From the NCBI GenBank assembly GCA_965207125.1, contig OZ242263.1:930001-994000 (forward strand): a stretch of DNA of 64,000 bases, given 5' to 3'. Position 1 is the stretch's first letter, and each line of letters opens with the position of its first letter. Source of the DNA: G965207125 sp965207125. Lineage in GTDB: Bacteria; Pseudomonadota; Alphaproteobacteria; Puniceispirillales; UBA1172. The notes under the pieces were generated by a model that saw only the letters and a list, made by a program, of their open reading frames with translations, was not told the origin of the DNA and made no database searches. Positions 1 to 8,454 of this stretch are shown piece by piece. Both the position numbers and the translations under genes were made by a program.

Positions 1-1
1 G

Positions 2-742
2 TATATCGGCAGCGTCTTTATCGGTTGGTTGATTTTGCGTCGAATCACATCAAAAGCCGGTGATCCGGTTGGTGCACGAACAGTAGAAGCACTGCTCAAT
101 AACGGGCTTATCGGGATTATTTTGGGCGGACGGATAGGCTATGTGCTGTTTTACAATTTACCCCATTACATCGAATACCCGTTGGATGCATTGAAGGTCT
201 GGCAAGGTGGAATGTCCTTCCACGGTGGCTTGGTGGGTATGTTGGTCGCAATCGGTTTTTCGGCCCGGCGGTATAAAGTGAGGTTTTTTGCCCTTGCTGA
301 TCTTGTCGCGCTGGTAACTCCAATCGGTCTTTTTTTAGGACGCCTTGCGAATTTCGTCAATTGCGAGTTATACGGCCACCCAACCGATCTTCCATGGGCG
401 GTAACATTCAATAGAGGCGTTTGCGTGCAAGGGGGCGTCATAGCGGCGGCCGGTGATGCTCCTCGCCATCCGAGCCAGATTTATGAGGCCCTTCTGGAAG
501 GTGTGGTATTATTCGCATTGCTGGCTGTTCTCTTTCGTTTTGGTGCAAGAGAGAGGGTTGGTCTATTATCGGGTGTTTTTCTGATTGGCTACGGCATGGC
601 CCGAGGTTTTGTAGAGTTCTTCCGTGAAGCCGACGCGCAAATCGGCTATCTGCTAGCAGATTGGGTGACCATGGGTCAGGTTTTATGTGTGCCGATGATC
701 GCGGCCGGCGTGATCATCACGGCCACCTCAAAAAAAGGCTAG
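2..742 (+). CDS. lgt: Prolipoprotein diacylglyceryl transferase, 5' end cut by window
   Basis: Transfers a diacylglyceryl group from phosphatidylglycerol to the lipobox cysteine of prolipoproteins in the inner membrane. The reading frame is open to the window edge and the residues before the first possible internal start (TTG at 29) look like the first Lgt membrane segment, so the true start lies upstream; 246 residues are visible. The Lgt signature GGRIGYVLFYN is followed by GGMSFHGG with the essential histidine, then GRLANFVNCELYG and HPSQIYEA, all in the usual family order. The N-terminal TM region is only partly present. It is followed after 5 nt by the midA-like gene, as in many alphaproteobacteria. 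Identification is secure; the incompleteness is only a window effect. Confidence 0.96.
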   Translation, partial: YIGSVFIGWLILRRITSKAGDPVGARTVEALLNNGLIGIILGGRIGYVLFYNLPHYIEYPLDALKVWQGGMSFHGGLVGMLVAIGFSARRYKVRFFALADLVALVTPIGLFLGRLANFVNCELYGHPTDLPWAVTFNRGVCVQGGVIAAAGDAPRHPSQIYEALLEGVVLFALLAVLFRFGARERVGLLSGVFLIGYGMARGFVEFFREADAQIGYLLADWVTMGQVLCVPMIAAGVIITATSKKG

Positions 743-747
743 GCAGT

Positions 748-1791
748 GTGTCACCCTTGCGCGAGAAGATTATAGAGGCGATCAGCGCAAGCGGGCATAT
801 AACCCTTTATACGTATATGCGCCATTGCCTTTACGACGATGACTATGGCTATTATCGCCGCGCCCAGATAATCGGCGGCGATGGTGATTTTATCACCGCC
901 CCTGAAATATCGCAGATGTTTGGCGAGATTATTGGTCTCTGGCTTGCTGATCATATGATGAAACAAAACCTAGAAACTGGGGCGATTCTTGCTGAGATTG
1001 GCCCTGGAAGGGGAGTTTTGATGGCTGACTTAACACGTGGCTGGCAGGCCGTTGGTTTTTCTCCTCCCCCTATTCACCTTATCGAGACTTCCCCACAATT
1101 GAGAAAAATCGCCACTGGTAACCTTGCTGAGAAAAATCTAGTCTGGCATGACCGCATAGAAGATTTACCTCACGCACCGCTCTTTCTAGTAGCAAATGAG
1201 TTCTTTGATGCTTTGCCCATCCACCAATTCACGCGCTTAAAAGGTATTATTCACGAACGCGGAGTGGTCGTGGAAAATGACACCCTCGCCTTCAAATGGA
1301 TCAGGACTGACGAGAAAAAAGCCAATCTTCCCCCCGATTTCACCTTAACAGACGATGATATTATCATAGAGTTTGCATCGGACGCAGCGCCGATCATCAA
1401 TGGGGTCGCCTCACGAATTAACCAACACGGCGGGGCGGCGTTGATCATAGATTACGGGAGCGATAATCCCCAAGGCGACACGCTACAATCTGTCCGCCAT
1501 CACTGCCGCAATGCTCCCCTCGCCTCTCCGGGTGAAGCTGATTTAACGTCTTGGGTAGATTTTGATCATCTGTCGAGGGTGGTGAAAGCTACCGGGGCCT
1601 TAGCTTTGCCTCTTATCACCCAAGGTGAATTTTTACGCGGTAACGGATTGATAGAACGCGCCGAAAATCTTGCCCGAGGCAAGACACCGGCGAGACGCCG
1701 CAAGATACTTTCTGAGGTTGACAGGCTCATAGGGGTTGCCAATATGGGAGAGGTTTTTAAGGTCATGGCGATTCTACCGTGCGAGGCTTGA
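748..1791 (+). CDS. SAM-dependent methyltransferase, MidA/NDUFAF7 (DUF185) family
   Basis: Member of the family whose mitochondrial relative NDUFAF7 dimethylates an arginine of a complex I subunit; the bacterial substrate is not established. The SAM-binding glycine loop EIGPGRG is at about residues 83-89, preceded by the family block DGDFITAPEISQMFGE and followed by VANEFFDALPIHQF. I chose GTG at 748 because it sits 5 nt after lgt, gives the usual N-terminus (SPLREKI...) and a typical length of 347 residues; longer in-frame starts overlap lgt. pgeF follows within 7 nt, so lgt, midA and pgeF are probably one transcript. Family call is firm, exact function inferred. Confidence 0.9.
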   Translation: MSPLREKIIEAISASGHITLYTYMRHCLYDDDYGYYRRAQIIGGDGDFITAPEISQMFGEIIGLWLADHMMKQNLETGAILAEIGPGRGVLMADLTRGWQAVGFSPPPIHLIETSPQLRKIATGNLAEKNLVWHDRIEDLPHAPLFLVANEFFDALPIHQFTRLKGIIHERGVVVENDTLAFKWIRTDEKKANLPPDFTLTDDDIIIEFASDAAPIINGVASRINQHGGAALIIDYGSDNPQGDTLQSVRHHCRNAPLASPGEADLTSWVDFDHLSRVVKATGALALPLITQGEFLRGNGLIERAENLARGKTPARRRKILSEVDRLIGVANMGEVFKVMAILPCEA

Positions 1792-1797
1792 CGATTG

Positions 1798-2580
1798 ATG
1801 CAGGAAAAAAATTCTCCCCCCCCCTATCTAACCCACCCCGATTTCGCCCCTGAAGGAATCGCTTATGGTTTTTTCACGCGCCAAGGCGGAGTGAGTAAAG
1901 GTTTTTACGCGACACTAAATGGCGGCTATGGGTCAGCAGACGAGCACGCGGCCATTGCTGAAAATCGTCGCCTTGCGGTATCCGCCTTGGGTTTTTCGCC
2001 TCAAAATCCGTGTGGTTTGTACCAGGTTCACTCGTCGATCGCGCATTGGGTTTCCGCGCCGTACATCGATAGTCTTGAGGGCGATGCGCTCGCCACAGCC
2101 ACACCTAGCCTGCCATTGATGATTCTGACGGCTGATTGCGTGCCGGTTCTTTTTATCGATACAGAATCAAGGATTATCGCAGCAGCTCACGCGGGGTGGC
2201 AAGGCGCGCTAGGGAGAATTATCGAGACAACAGTCGATCTGATGGTCTCGCGCGGGGCCTCTGAAGAGAATATCACCGCCCTGATCGGCCCTGCTATTCA
2301 ACAGCAATCCTATCAGGTTGGCGATGAGATGAGACTTGCAGCCATCGCTGAAAACCCTGAGGCGGAAAAGCATTTCACGGCGGATAGCGAGGCGGGAAAA
2401 TATCTTTTTGATCTAACCGGTTATGTTGGCTGGCGTTTGGCGAGATGCGGCGTCCGCCACCTATCTTTGCCCCATGACACATATAGTGATGAGACGCATT
2501 TCTTCAGCCATCGCCGCCGAACCCATCGCGGGGAAGGTGATACAGGCAGGCTTATGTCTGTTATCGGTCTTACTGGCTAA
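1798..2580 (+). CDS. pgeF: Peptidoglycan-editing / purine nucleoside enzyme PgeF (laccase domain, YfiH)
   Basis: Multicopper-oxidase-like fold family, formerly called polyphenol oxidase. YfiH relatives act on purine nucleosides and have been linked to correct murein precursor composition. The zinc-site residues are visible: histidine in YQVHSS, cysteine in TADCVPVLF and histidine in AAHAGWQG. The start FFTRQGGVSKG and the C-terminal FSHRRRTHRGEGDTGR are typical. ATG at 1798 was chosen over TTG at 1795. 260 residues is normal. Cytoplasmic, no signal peptide. Last recognisable member of the lgt-midA-pgeF run before the prs promoter region. Confidence 0.93.
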   Translation: MQEKNSPPPYLTHPDFAPEGIAYGFFTRQGGVSKGFYATLNGGYGSADEHAAIAENRRLAVSALGFSPQNPCGLYQVHSSIAHWVSAPYIDSLEGDALATATPSLPLMILTADCVPVLFIDTESRIIAAAHAGWQGALGRIIETTVDLMVSRGASEENITALIGPAIQQQSYQVGDEMRLAAIAENPEAEKHFTADSEAGKYLFDLTGYVGWRLARCGVRHLSLPHDTYSDETHFFSHRRRTHRGEGDTGRLMSVIGLTG

Positions 2581-2605
2581 ACAAGAGACGAAAGAGGGAG
2601 AAACG

Positions 2606-2677
2606 ATGCCACATCTTTATATTTTTTTAGGACTGTTATTGTTGGGCATGATTGCGTCATGCATTTTGACGTTATGA
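2606..2677 (+). CDS. Possible 23-residue single-pass membrane microprotein
   Basis: A short frame starting ATG at 2606, preceded by a strong purine-rich ribosome binding site (GAGGGAG, 2594-2600). The peptide is almost wholly hydrophobic (PHLYIFLGLLLLGMIASC followed by four residues), enough for one membrane helix. IASC loosely matches a lipobox, but there is no basic N-region and almost nothing after the cysteine, so a membrane microprotein is likelier than a lipoprotein. It sits 25 nt after pgeF. I do not recognise a family. Evidence is only the RBS plus composition; it could be chance. Confidence 0.38.
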   Translation: MPHLYIFLGLLLLGMIASCILTL

Positions 2678-2696
2678 TTTTGCCGAGTTGGTGTCA

Positions 2697-2720
2697 GTTT
2701 GACTTGTTGTTACGTCAAAC
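2697..2720. repeat. Inverted repeat in the prs upstream region
   Basis: GTTTGAC (2697-2703) and GTCAAAC (2714-2720) are perfect 7-bp arms around a 10-nt spacer, 42 bp before the prs start. The left arm overlaps a TTGACT (2699-2704) that could act as a -35 box; the matching -10 is weak. It could be an operator or a small hairpin in the prs leader. No run of T follows, so it is not a clear terminator. Confidence 0.3.
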
Positions 2721-2762
2721 AATTGCTATCACATTTTCAGTACTCAATTGGGACGGGTGTCG

Positions 2763-3695
2763 ATGAAGATTCTGGCCTGCAATTCGAATCGCCCTCTTGC
2801 AGAGGCTATCGCTACATATCTTGAGATCCCTCTGATAAAAGCCGAGATCAAGCGATTCGCCGATATGGAGGTTTTTGTCGAGATTCAGGAAAACGTTCGA
2901 GGTGAGGATGTTTTTGTCATTCAATCGACCTCGTATCCCGCGAATGACAATCTGATGGAATTACTGGTAACGCTTGATGCTTTGCGCAGAGGGTCAGCAC
3001 GGCGGATTACGACAGTAATTCCCTATTACGGTTACGCCAGGCAAGACAGAAAATCGGGGCCAAGGACGCCGATCTCAGCAAAATTGGTCGCAAATTTGAT
3101 CACTTCGGCTGGGGCCGACAGGGTTTTAACCTTAGACCTTCACGCCGATCAGATTCAGGGTTTTTTCGATATTCCGACAGATAATCTTTTCGCGGCGCCA
3201 GTGTTAAAGCAGGATATTGAGACGCGTTATCCTGACGACAAGCTCGTGATTGTTTCGCCGGATGTCGGCGGTGTGGTGAGGGCGCGGGCTCTGGCAAAAC
3301 GCCTTGACGCTAACTTAGCAATTATCGATAAAAGGCGAGAGAGAGCCGGCGTATCAGAGGTCATGAACATCATCGGAAAAGTTGAGGGTCGTCGTTGTAT
3401 TATGATTGATGACATAGTCGATTCGGGTGGCACGTTGTGCAATGCGGCGGTCGCGATGATTGATAAAGGGGCGGTCTCGGTGGATGCTTATGTGACGCAT
3501 GGCGTTCTGTCTGGTGGCGCAGTGTCAAGAATCGTATCCTCACCATTATCATCGCTCGTCACGACCGATACGATTCTAGCGACTGAGGCGATGCGGATGG
3601 CGCGTAATGTTCGTCAGTTGACAGTCGCGCCGTTGTTGGGCAAGGCGATTTTCCGAATTAATAAGGAACGCTCGGTTTCATCTCTTTTTGATTAA
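2763..3695 (+). CDS. prs: Ribose-phosphate pyrophosphokinase
   Basis: Makes PRPP from ribose 5-phosphate and ATP for purine, pyrimidine, histidine, tryptophan and NAD synthesis; cytoplasmic. The PRPP-binding loop IDDIVDSGGTL and the catalytic-loop region VIVSPDVGGVVRA are present, as is DLHADQIQGFFDIPTDNL. ATG at 2763 is used because it is preceded by GGGACGGG at a good distance and gives the standard N-terminus (KILACNSNRPLAEAIA); 310 residues is the family length. rplY follows after about 150 nt. Secure identification. Confidence 0.97.
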   Translation: MKILACNSNRPLAEAIATYLEIPLIKAEIKRFADMEVFVEIQENVRGEDVFVIQSTSYPANDNLMELLVTLDALRRGSARRITTVIPYYGYARQDRKSGPRTPISAKLVANLITSAGADRVLTLDLHADQIQGFFDIPTDNLFAAPVLKQDIETRYPDDKLVIVSPDVGGVVRARALAKRLDANLAIIDKRRERAGVSEVMNIIGKVEGRRCIMIDDIVDSGGTLCNAAVAMIDKGAVSVDAYVTHGVLSGGAVSRIVSSPLSSLVTTDTILATEAMRMARNVRQLTVAPLLGKAIFRINKERSVSSLFD

Positions 3696-3702
3696 AGCAT
3701 CC

Positions 3703-3737
3703 CCCGCTGAAAGGATCTAAATCTGCTTGCCAGCGGG
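3703..3737. repeat. Inverted repeat between prs and rplY
   Basis: CCCGCTG (3703-3709) pairs with CAGCGGG (3731-3737) across a 21-nt loop, directly after the prs stop. No T tract follows, so it is at best a weak or Rho-assisted 3' hairpin for prs, or a leader structure for rplY. The rest of the 153-nt gap shows no other feature I can support. Confidence 0.3.
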
Positions 3738-3848
3738 TCAAATAAGGTTTAGTAACGTGCGAGGTTTGTGAAGTGTGGTTATTCTAGTAAGATCGCACCT
3801 CCGCAAATACAGCAACAGAAGAAACACGACAACAGAAGAGATGTGATC

Positions 3849-4499
3849 ATGTCCGAAGGCTTTTCTTTGAACGCTACCAAGCGAGATAGTGCTGGCAAAG
3901 GTCCAGCGCGGGCCGCACGACGTGCGGGTTTTATTCCCGCAATCATCTACGGAGATAAAAAACCGCCGGTAAGCGTTAATCTTGATGGTAAAACTTTCCG
4001 CAAGCTGATCTCACAGCCAGGGGCGATGAGCCAGCTGATTGATCTTGATGTGGACGGAACGCCTAATGATGTTCTCGCACGGGATATTCAGTTTCATCCG
4101 GTAACCGATGTGCCTTTGCATGTTGATTTTCTTCGGGTGTCCAAGACTTCGACAGTGACAGTCATGATCGGCGTTGAATTCGCCAATGAAGAAGAATCCC
4201 CTGGTCTCAAAACCGGCGGCGTCTTGAATATTGTCCGCCACGAAGTTGAAATTAGCTGCCCGGCCACTGAGATTCCGGAAAAACTGGTTGTTGATCTAAC
4301 CGGGGCCAATATCGGCGACTCACTTCATATCAGCGCAGTCGCATTGCCCGAAGGCGCAACTCCAACTATCACTGACCGCGACTTCACCATCGCCACCATC
4401 GCCGCACCGACTGTCGATACGACTCCAGCGGAAACAGACGAGACGGAGATAGAAGATGAAACCGAAACAACTGAAGAAACAAAGGGCGACGAGGAATAA
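3849..4499 (+). CDS. rplY: Large ribosomal subunit protein bL25 (Ctc form)
   Basis: Binds 5S rRNA in the 50S subunit. The N-terminal L25 domain begins SEGFSLNATKRDSAGKGPARAARRAGFIPAIIYG, read here in segments, and is followed by the C-terminal TL5/CTC beta domain (about 95-185) and a very acidic tail rich in Glu, Asp and Thr. ATG at 3849 gives the standard N-terminus; the frame is open further upstream, but those residues do not resemble L25. 216 residues fits the long form common in alphaproteobacteria. It precedes pth and ychF, the usual neighbourhood. Confidence 0.95.
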   Translation: MSEGFSLNATKRDSAGKGPARAARRAGFIPAIIYGDKKPPVSVNLDGKTFRKLISQPGAMSQLIDLDVDGTPNDVLARDIQFHPVTDVPLHVDFLRVSKTSTVTVMIGVEFANEEESPGLKTGGVLNIVRHEVEISCPATEIPEKLVVDLTGANIGDSLHISAVALPEGATPTITDRDFTIATIAAPTVDTTPAETDETEIEDETETTEETKGDEE

Positions 4500-4530
4500 T
4501 CCTTTCAGCCTTTGATAGGGGATCATCGCC

Positions 4531-5133
4531 ATGCGGCTCATTGTCGGTCTTGGTAATCCCGGCGAGAGCTATGCGCGTACCCGTCATAATGTCGGTTTTA
4601 TGATTACGGATTCCATCGCCGATCATTACGCTTTTCCGCGCTGGCGCGAGAAGCACGGGGCTCTGATAACCGAAGGGCTCATGGCAGGACGTAAAGTCCT
4701 CATGATCAAACCTCAATCATGGATGAATAAATCGGGCTGGCCGGTGGCTGAAACCATGAGCTACCGCAATATTTCACCCGATGAGGTATTGATTATTCAC
4801 GATGAAATTGATCTTGCGGTCGGCAAGATTCGCGTCAAATGCGGCGGCGGCGATGGTGGGCATAACGGACTAAAAGATATCTCGCGTCATATCAGCAATG
4901 ATTACTGGCGGCTCAGGGTCGGCGTTGGACGCCCAAAACATGGTGAGGACGTGGATAGGCATGTTCTGGCGAATTTTGATCAGCAAGATAAACAATGGCT
5001 CGCACCACTCATCACCGCCATAACCTTATCACTTACCACGCTTGTCGATGGTGAGCATGAAGAGTTCATGACTCATATCGCACAAGAAGCACCTCCACCC
5101 CAGCATGATCAGGAGTCTAGTAATGGGATTTAA
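4531..5133 (+). CDS. pth: Peptidyl-tRNA hydrolase
   Basis: Cleaves peptidyl-tRNA released from stalled ribosomes. The start LIVGLGNPGESYARTRHNVGF contains the catalytic histidine and substrate-binding asparagine; KPQSWMNKSG and IHDEIDL, with the catalytic aspartate, follow, then GGGDGGHNGLK. 200 residues, standard length. It lies 31 nt after rplY, and its last 11 nt overlap ychF, so rplY, pth and ychF are probably co-transcribed. Confidence 0.97.
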   Translation: MRLIVGLGNPGESYARTRHNVGFMITDSIADHYAFPRWREKHGALITEGLMAGRKVLMIKPQSWMNKSGWPVAETMSYRNISPDEVLIIHDEIDLAVGKIRVKCGGGDGGHNGLKDISRHISNDYWRLRVGVGRPKHGEDVDRHVLANFDQQDKQWLAPLITAITLSLTTLVDGEHEEFMTHIAQEAPPPQHDQESSNGI

Positions 5134-6223
5134 CTGCGGCATAGTTGGCTTGCCAAACGTGGGTAAATCAACACTGTTCAACGCCCTAACCGAAAGCGTG
5201 GCAGCGGAGGCGGCTAATTATCCTTTCTGCACCATTGAGCCAAACATTGGCCGAGTCGCCGTCCCTGACCCTCGCCTTGACGTGATCAGCGGGATCGCGC
5301 GCGCGGCATCGACTATTCCAACCCATATCGAGTTTGTCGATATCGCGGGATTGGTGCGCGGGGCCAGTAAAGGCGAAGGATTAGGCAATCAGTTTCTCGG
5401 CAATATCCGCGAAGTTGATGCGATCGCTCATGTTCTACGGAGTTTTGAAGATATGGACATTACCCATGTTGAGACATCCATAGACCCTTTGAGGGACATT
5501 GAGACGATCGACACCGAACTGATGCTCGCTGATCTTGATTCGGTTGAAAAGCGCATAGCCAGTTTGACTAAAAAAGCGCGGGGGGCAGATATCGAGGCAA
5601 AATCGCTTCTCGAAATAATGGAAAAAATTAGAGATGGTCTAGCAGAAGGCATCGCCGCACGCAGTCTAGCAACCTTAAGCGATGATGAAAGGGCGCGATT
5701 GCCATCCTTGCAGCTCCTGTCCTCCAAACCGGTTCTCTATGTCTGCAATGTTGATGAGGTTTCGGTGGTCTCAGGCAATGATTACACCCGGGCGGTTCAG
5801 GAAAAAGCCAAGGAAGAAGGCAATGATATGGTGATCTTATCGGCGGCGATCGAGGCCGATATCGCCACACTGGCTGATGATGAGAAAACTGAGTTTCTCA
5901 AAGAATTGGGGCTTAATGATGCAGGACTCTCGCGGATGATCCGTGCAGGGTATCGGCTTCTTGACCTGTTCACGTTTTTCACGGCCGGTGAAAAAGAAGC
6001 GCGCGCGTGGACCGTGCGACAAGGCGCAACGGCGCCGGAGGCGGCTGGTGTGATCCATACCGATTTTCAGCGAGGTTTCATTCGCGCTGAGACAATTTCC
6101 TATGATGATTACGTCGCCTGCGATGGCGAATTAGGCGCAAAAGGCGCTGGAAAAATGCGGGTTGAAGGCGCAGATTATCGCGTTAAAGACGGTGATATTT
6201 TCCATTTTCGCTTTAACGTATAG
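5123..6223 (+). CDS. ychF: Redox-regulated ATPase YchF (Obg family)
   Basis: Ribosome-associated P-loop ATPase. G1 motif GLPNVGKST is near residues 8-16, followed by DIAGLVRGASKGEGLGNQFL-type switch II sequence; the G4 position reads NVDE, as expected for this ATP-preferring family, and a C-terminal TGS domain ends the protein. ATG at 5123 is preceded by AGGAG (5111-5115) with 7-nt spacing, better than the in-frame ATG at 5105. 366 residues. Its 3' end overlaps the convergent cysteine-rich gene by 11 nt. Confidence 0.97.
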   Translation: MGFNCGIVGLPNVGKSTLFNALTESVAAEAANYPFCTIEPNIGRVAVPDPRLDVISGIARAASTIPTHIEFVDIAGLVRGASKGEGLGNQFLGNIREVDAIAHVLRSFEDMDITHVETSIDPLRDIETIDTELMLADLDSVEKRIASLTKKARGADIEAKSLLEIMEKIRDGLAEGIAARSLATLSDDERARLPSLQLLSSKPVLYVCNVDEVSVVSGNDYTRAVQEKAKEEGNDMVILSAAIEADIATLADDEKTEFLKELGLNDAGLSRMIRAGYRLLDLFTFFTAGEKEARAWTVRQGATAPEAAGVIHTDFQRGFIRAETISYDDYVACDGELGAKGAGKMRVEGADYRVKDGDIFHFRFNV

Positions 6224-6449
6224 CGTTATTGCGGCGCGTTTTACCGCGTTTCTTGCGTTGTCTGATGATAGCTTTGGCTTGCCCTAATGTCAGGCAATCT
6301 GGGCAAAGACAAGATCCGGCCAGATCAAATTGCTCGCGCATATTTGGCAAACTGAGACACCAGCAACTGTGCTTTGCGGTTGACCCGCAGTTAAACTCAG
6401 TACCACATTCTTGGCATTTAAGTTTACTGACAACTTCAACTTCTGGCAT
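6213..6449 (-). CDS. Small cysteine-rich CWC-type protein
   Basis: 78 residues with the pattern CQECGTEFNC, then a CWC triplet and LP, then CLCPDC, which matches the layout of the cysteine-rich CWC domain family of unknown function; it probably binds a metal such as zinc. The C-terminus is strongly basic. It starts 3 nt after the petC stop codon on the same strand, so it is the last gene of the bc1 operon, and it converges on ychF with an 11-nt overlap. Being in the bc1 operon does not prove a respiratory role. Confidence 0.75.
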   Translation of the reverse strand: MPEVEVVSKLKCQECGTEFNCGSTAKHSCWCLSLPNMREQFDLAGSCLCPDCLTLGQAKAIIRQRKKRGKTRRNNAIR

Positions 6450-6452
6450 GGC

Positions 6453-7223
6453 TTAACCCTTTTTAACGTCTGCCCAAATATAACGCATCGAGCCATAAGA
6501 TACAAAACACATAATGATAAGAAATGTCATAGTGGCAATTCCAGTCCGTTTACGTGCTTCCATTTTTGGCTCAGCGGTCCAAGCAAGAAATTGAACAAGA
6601 TCGCTGGCCAGAGCCTCCATTGAGGTATCGCCATCGCCCTCCAAGGTAATATCATCGCCATAAAGAGGCGGTGGCATAGCGATCATATTGCCACTATAGG
6701 CATTGTTGAAATACATCCCTTCAGGAATATCTACACTATGCGGTGCGTCTTTATAGCCGACTAGAAGACTATAGAGATAATTGGCCCCATCAGGTCTTGC
6801 TTTGACCATGAGTGATAAATCAGGCGGAAAGGCCCCCCCATTAACGGCCCGCGCGGCGTTTTCATTAGCATAAGGGTTAGGAATGGCATCAGCGGGGATA
6901 GCGGGTCTTAAGAACATTTCGCCTTCCTCATCTGGGCCATCTGTTACCTCATATTGAGCTGCGATGGCTTTAATTTCTTCAGGCGAATAGCCAAGATCAG
7001 TGAAATTGCGAAAAGCAATATAATCCAGCCCATGGCATGAGGCGCAGACTTCACGATAGACCTGAAATCCCCGTTGCATCGAGGCTTTATCGTAATAGCC
7101 GAAGGGACCATCAAACGTCCAGTCGCGTGATGTTATCTCGGCCTCGGTAGCGGCGCTCGCGGGCCCGGCCAGTGCCATCAGCGCCGCCATGATGAAAATA
7201 TGTCTAAACAATAGGTTAGGCAT
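6453..7223 (-). CDS. petC: Cytochrome c1, bc1 complex
   Basis: Haem subunit of the ubiquinol:cytochrome c oxidoreductase, facing the periplasm. A cleavable signal peptide (about 1-25), the haem c site CASCH (C60, C63, H64), a later methionine-containing segment (MIAMPPPLYGDD) able to give the axial ligand, and one C-terminal membrane anchor are all visible. 256 residues. It overlaps petB by 8 nt and is followed 3 nt later by the CWC protein. Unlike the petBC fusions of some other bacteria, cytochrome b and c1 are separate genes. Confidence 0.95.
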   Translation of the reverse strand: MPNLLFRHIFIMAALMALAGPASAATEAEITSRDWTFDGPFGYYDKASMQRGFQVYREVCASCHGLDYIAFRNFTDLGYSPEEIKAIAAQYEVTDGPDEEGEMFLRPAIPADAIPNPYANENAARAVNGGAFPPDLSLMVKARPDGANYLYSLLVGYKDAPHSVDIPEGMYFNNAYSGNMIAMPPPLYGDDITLEGDGDTSMEALASDLVQFLAWTAEPKMEARKRTGIATMTFLIIMCFVSYGSMRYIWADVKKG

Positions 7224-8439
7224 TGGTTGTCGCTTTCATGACAGGCATCGATATCGAGTGCGGCAATGGCCGATTTTTCTCAACCACAGACAACAAAGGC
7301 AAGATGATAATAAAATGAATAAAATACCAAGCGGTGGCAAATCGAGCCAGCACAACATAGACGCCTTCAGCAGGTTTTGCACCCAGATAGCCTAAGAAAA
7401 CGCAATCAGCGAGCAATAGCCAGAAAAAGATTTTGAACAGAGGTCTAAACCGTCCGCTTCTGACAGGCGAGCGGTCAAGCCACGGCAGGACGAACAGCAC
7501 CAAGAGCGAGGCGAGCATAAACACAACCCCGCCTAGCTTATCGGGAATCGCACGTAAAATGGCGTAATAGGGCAAGAAATACCATTCGGGGACAATATGG
7601 GCGGGTGTTTGTAGGGGATTGGCTGGAACATAGTTATCGGGATGCCCCAGAAAATTCGGGTAGAAGAAAATGGCGGACGCGAAAATGGTAAGAAACACCA
7701 CCATGCCGAACAAATCCTTGCTGGTGTAATAGGGATGAAACGGAATCGTGTCTTGCTGGCCACTAACATCTATACCAAGAGGATTATTAGAACCGAATCG
7801 ATGAAGAGCAATAATATGCAGAATCACCACACCGATAATCAGAAACGGCATCAAATAATGAAGAGAGAAAAACCGGCTTAAAGTCGGATTATCCACAGAA
7901 AATCCACCCCACAGCCAAGTAACAATACTCTCACCAACCAGAGGAACCGCTGAAAAGATATTGGTGATCACGGTCGCGCCCCAGAAACTCATCTGCCCCC
8001 AAGGCAGAACGTAGCCCATAAAGGCGGTGATGATCATCAACAACAAAATAACAACGCCAAGCATCCACAGCAGCTCACGCGGCGTTTTATATGACCCGTA
8101 ATAGAGTCCGCGAAAAACATGGAGATAGACCACGATAAAAAAGAAACTCGCGCCGTTCATATGGACATATCTGATCAGCCAGCCGTAATTGACATCACGC
8201 ATGATTCGCTCGACCGATTGGAAAGCGTGATCGACATGAGGCGTGTAATGCATGGCCAGAACTATTCCGGTCGCAATCATGATCACCAGCACAAATCCTG
8301 CCAATGATCCCATATTCCACAGATAAGAGAGGTTTTTGGGTGTTGGATACTCATGCAGTTCATGGTGCATATAGCTGAACACCGGCAAGCGGTGATCGAT
8401 CCATCTGACAATAGGGCTTTTGAAGGTAGGATTGGCCAT
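7216..8439 (-). CDS. petB: Cytochrome b, bc1 complex
   Basis: Membrane subunit with two b haems and the Qo/Qi quinone sites. Full-length cytochrome b of 407 residues, with the TM helices and paired histidines expected for haems bL and bH, the Qo motif PEWYFLPYYAILRA and the segment GYVLPWGQMSFWGATVI. Called fbcB or petB in other alphaproteobacteria. Lies 15 nt after petA and overlaps petC by 8 nt. Confidence 0.97.
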   Translation of the reverse strand: MANPTFKSPIVRWIDHRLPVFSYMHHELHEYPTPKNLSYLWNMGSLAGFVLVIMIATGIVLAMHYTPHVDHAFQSVERIMRDVNYGWLIRYVHMNGASFFFIVVYLHVFRGLYYGSYKTPRELLWMLGVVILLLMIITAFMGYVLPWGQMSFWGATVITNIFSAVPLVGESIVTWLWGGFSVDNPTLSRFFSLHYLMPFLIIGVVILHIIALHRFGSNNPLGIDVSGQQDTIPFHPYYTSKDLFGMVVFLTIFASAIFFYPNFLGHPDNYVPANPLQTPAHIVPEWYFLPYYAILRAIPDKLGGVVFMLASLLVLFVLPWLDRSPVRSGRFRPLFKIFFWLLLADCVFLGYLGAKPAEGVYVVLARFATAWYFIHFIIILPLLSVVEKNRPLPHSISMPVMKATTNA

Positions 8440-8454
8440 GGATGAGTACTCCGC

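Noticed and set aside
661..747. Longer midA start inside lgt
   Set aside because: Would overlap lgt by over 80 nt and add residues unlike the family; GTG at 748 fits better.
3703..3737. Hairpin after prs considered an intrinsic terminator
   Set aside because: Loop is long and there is no T tract after the stem.
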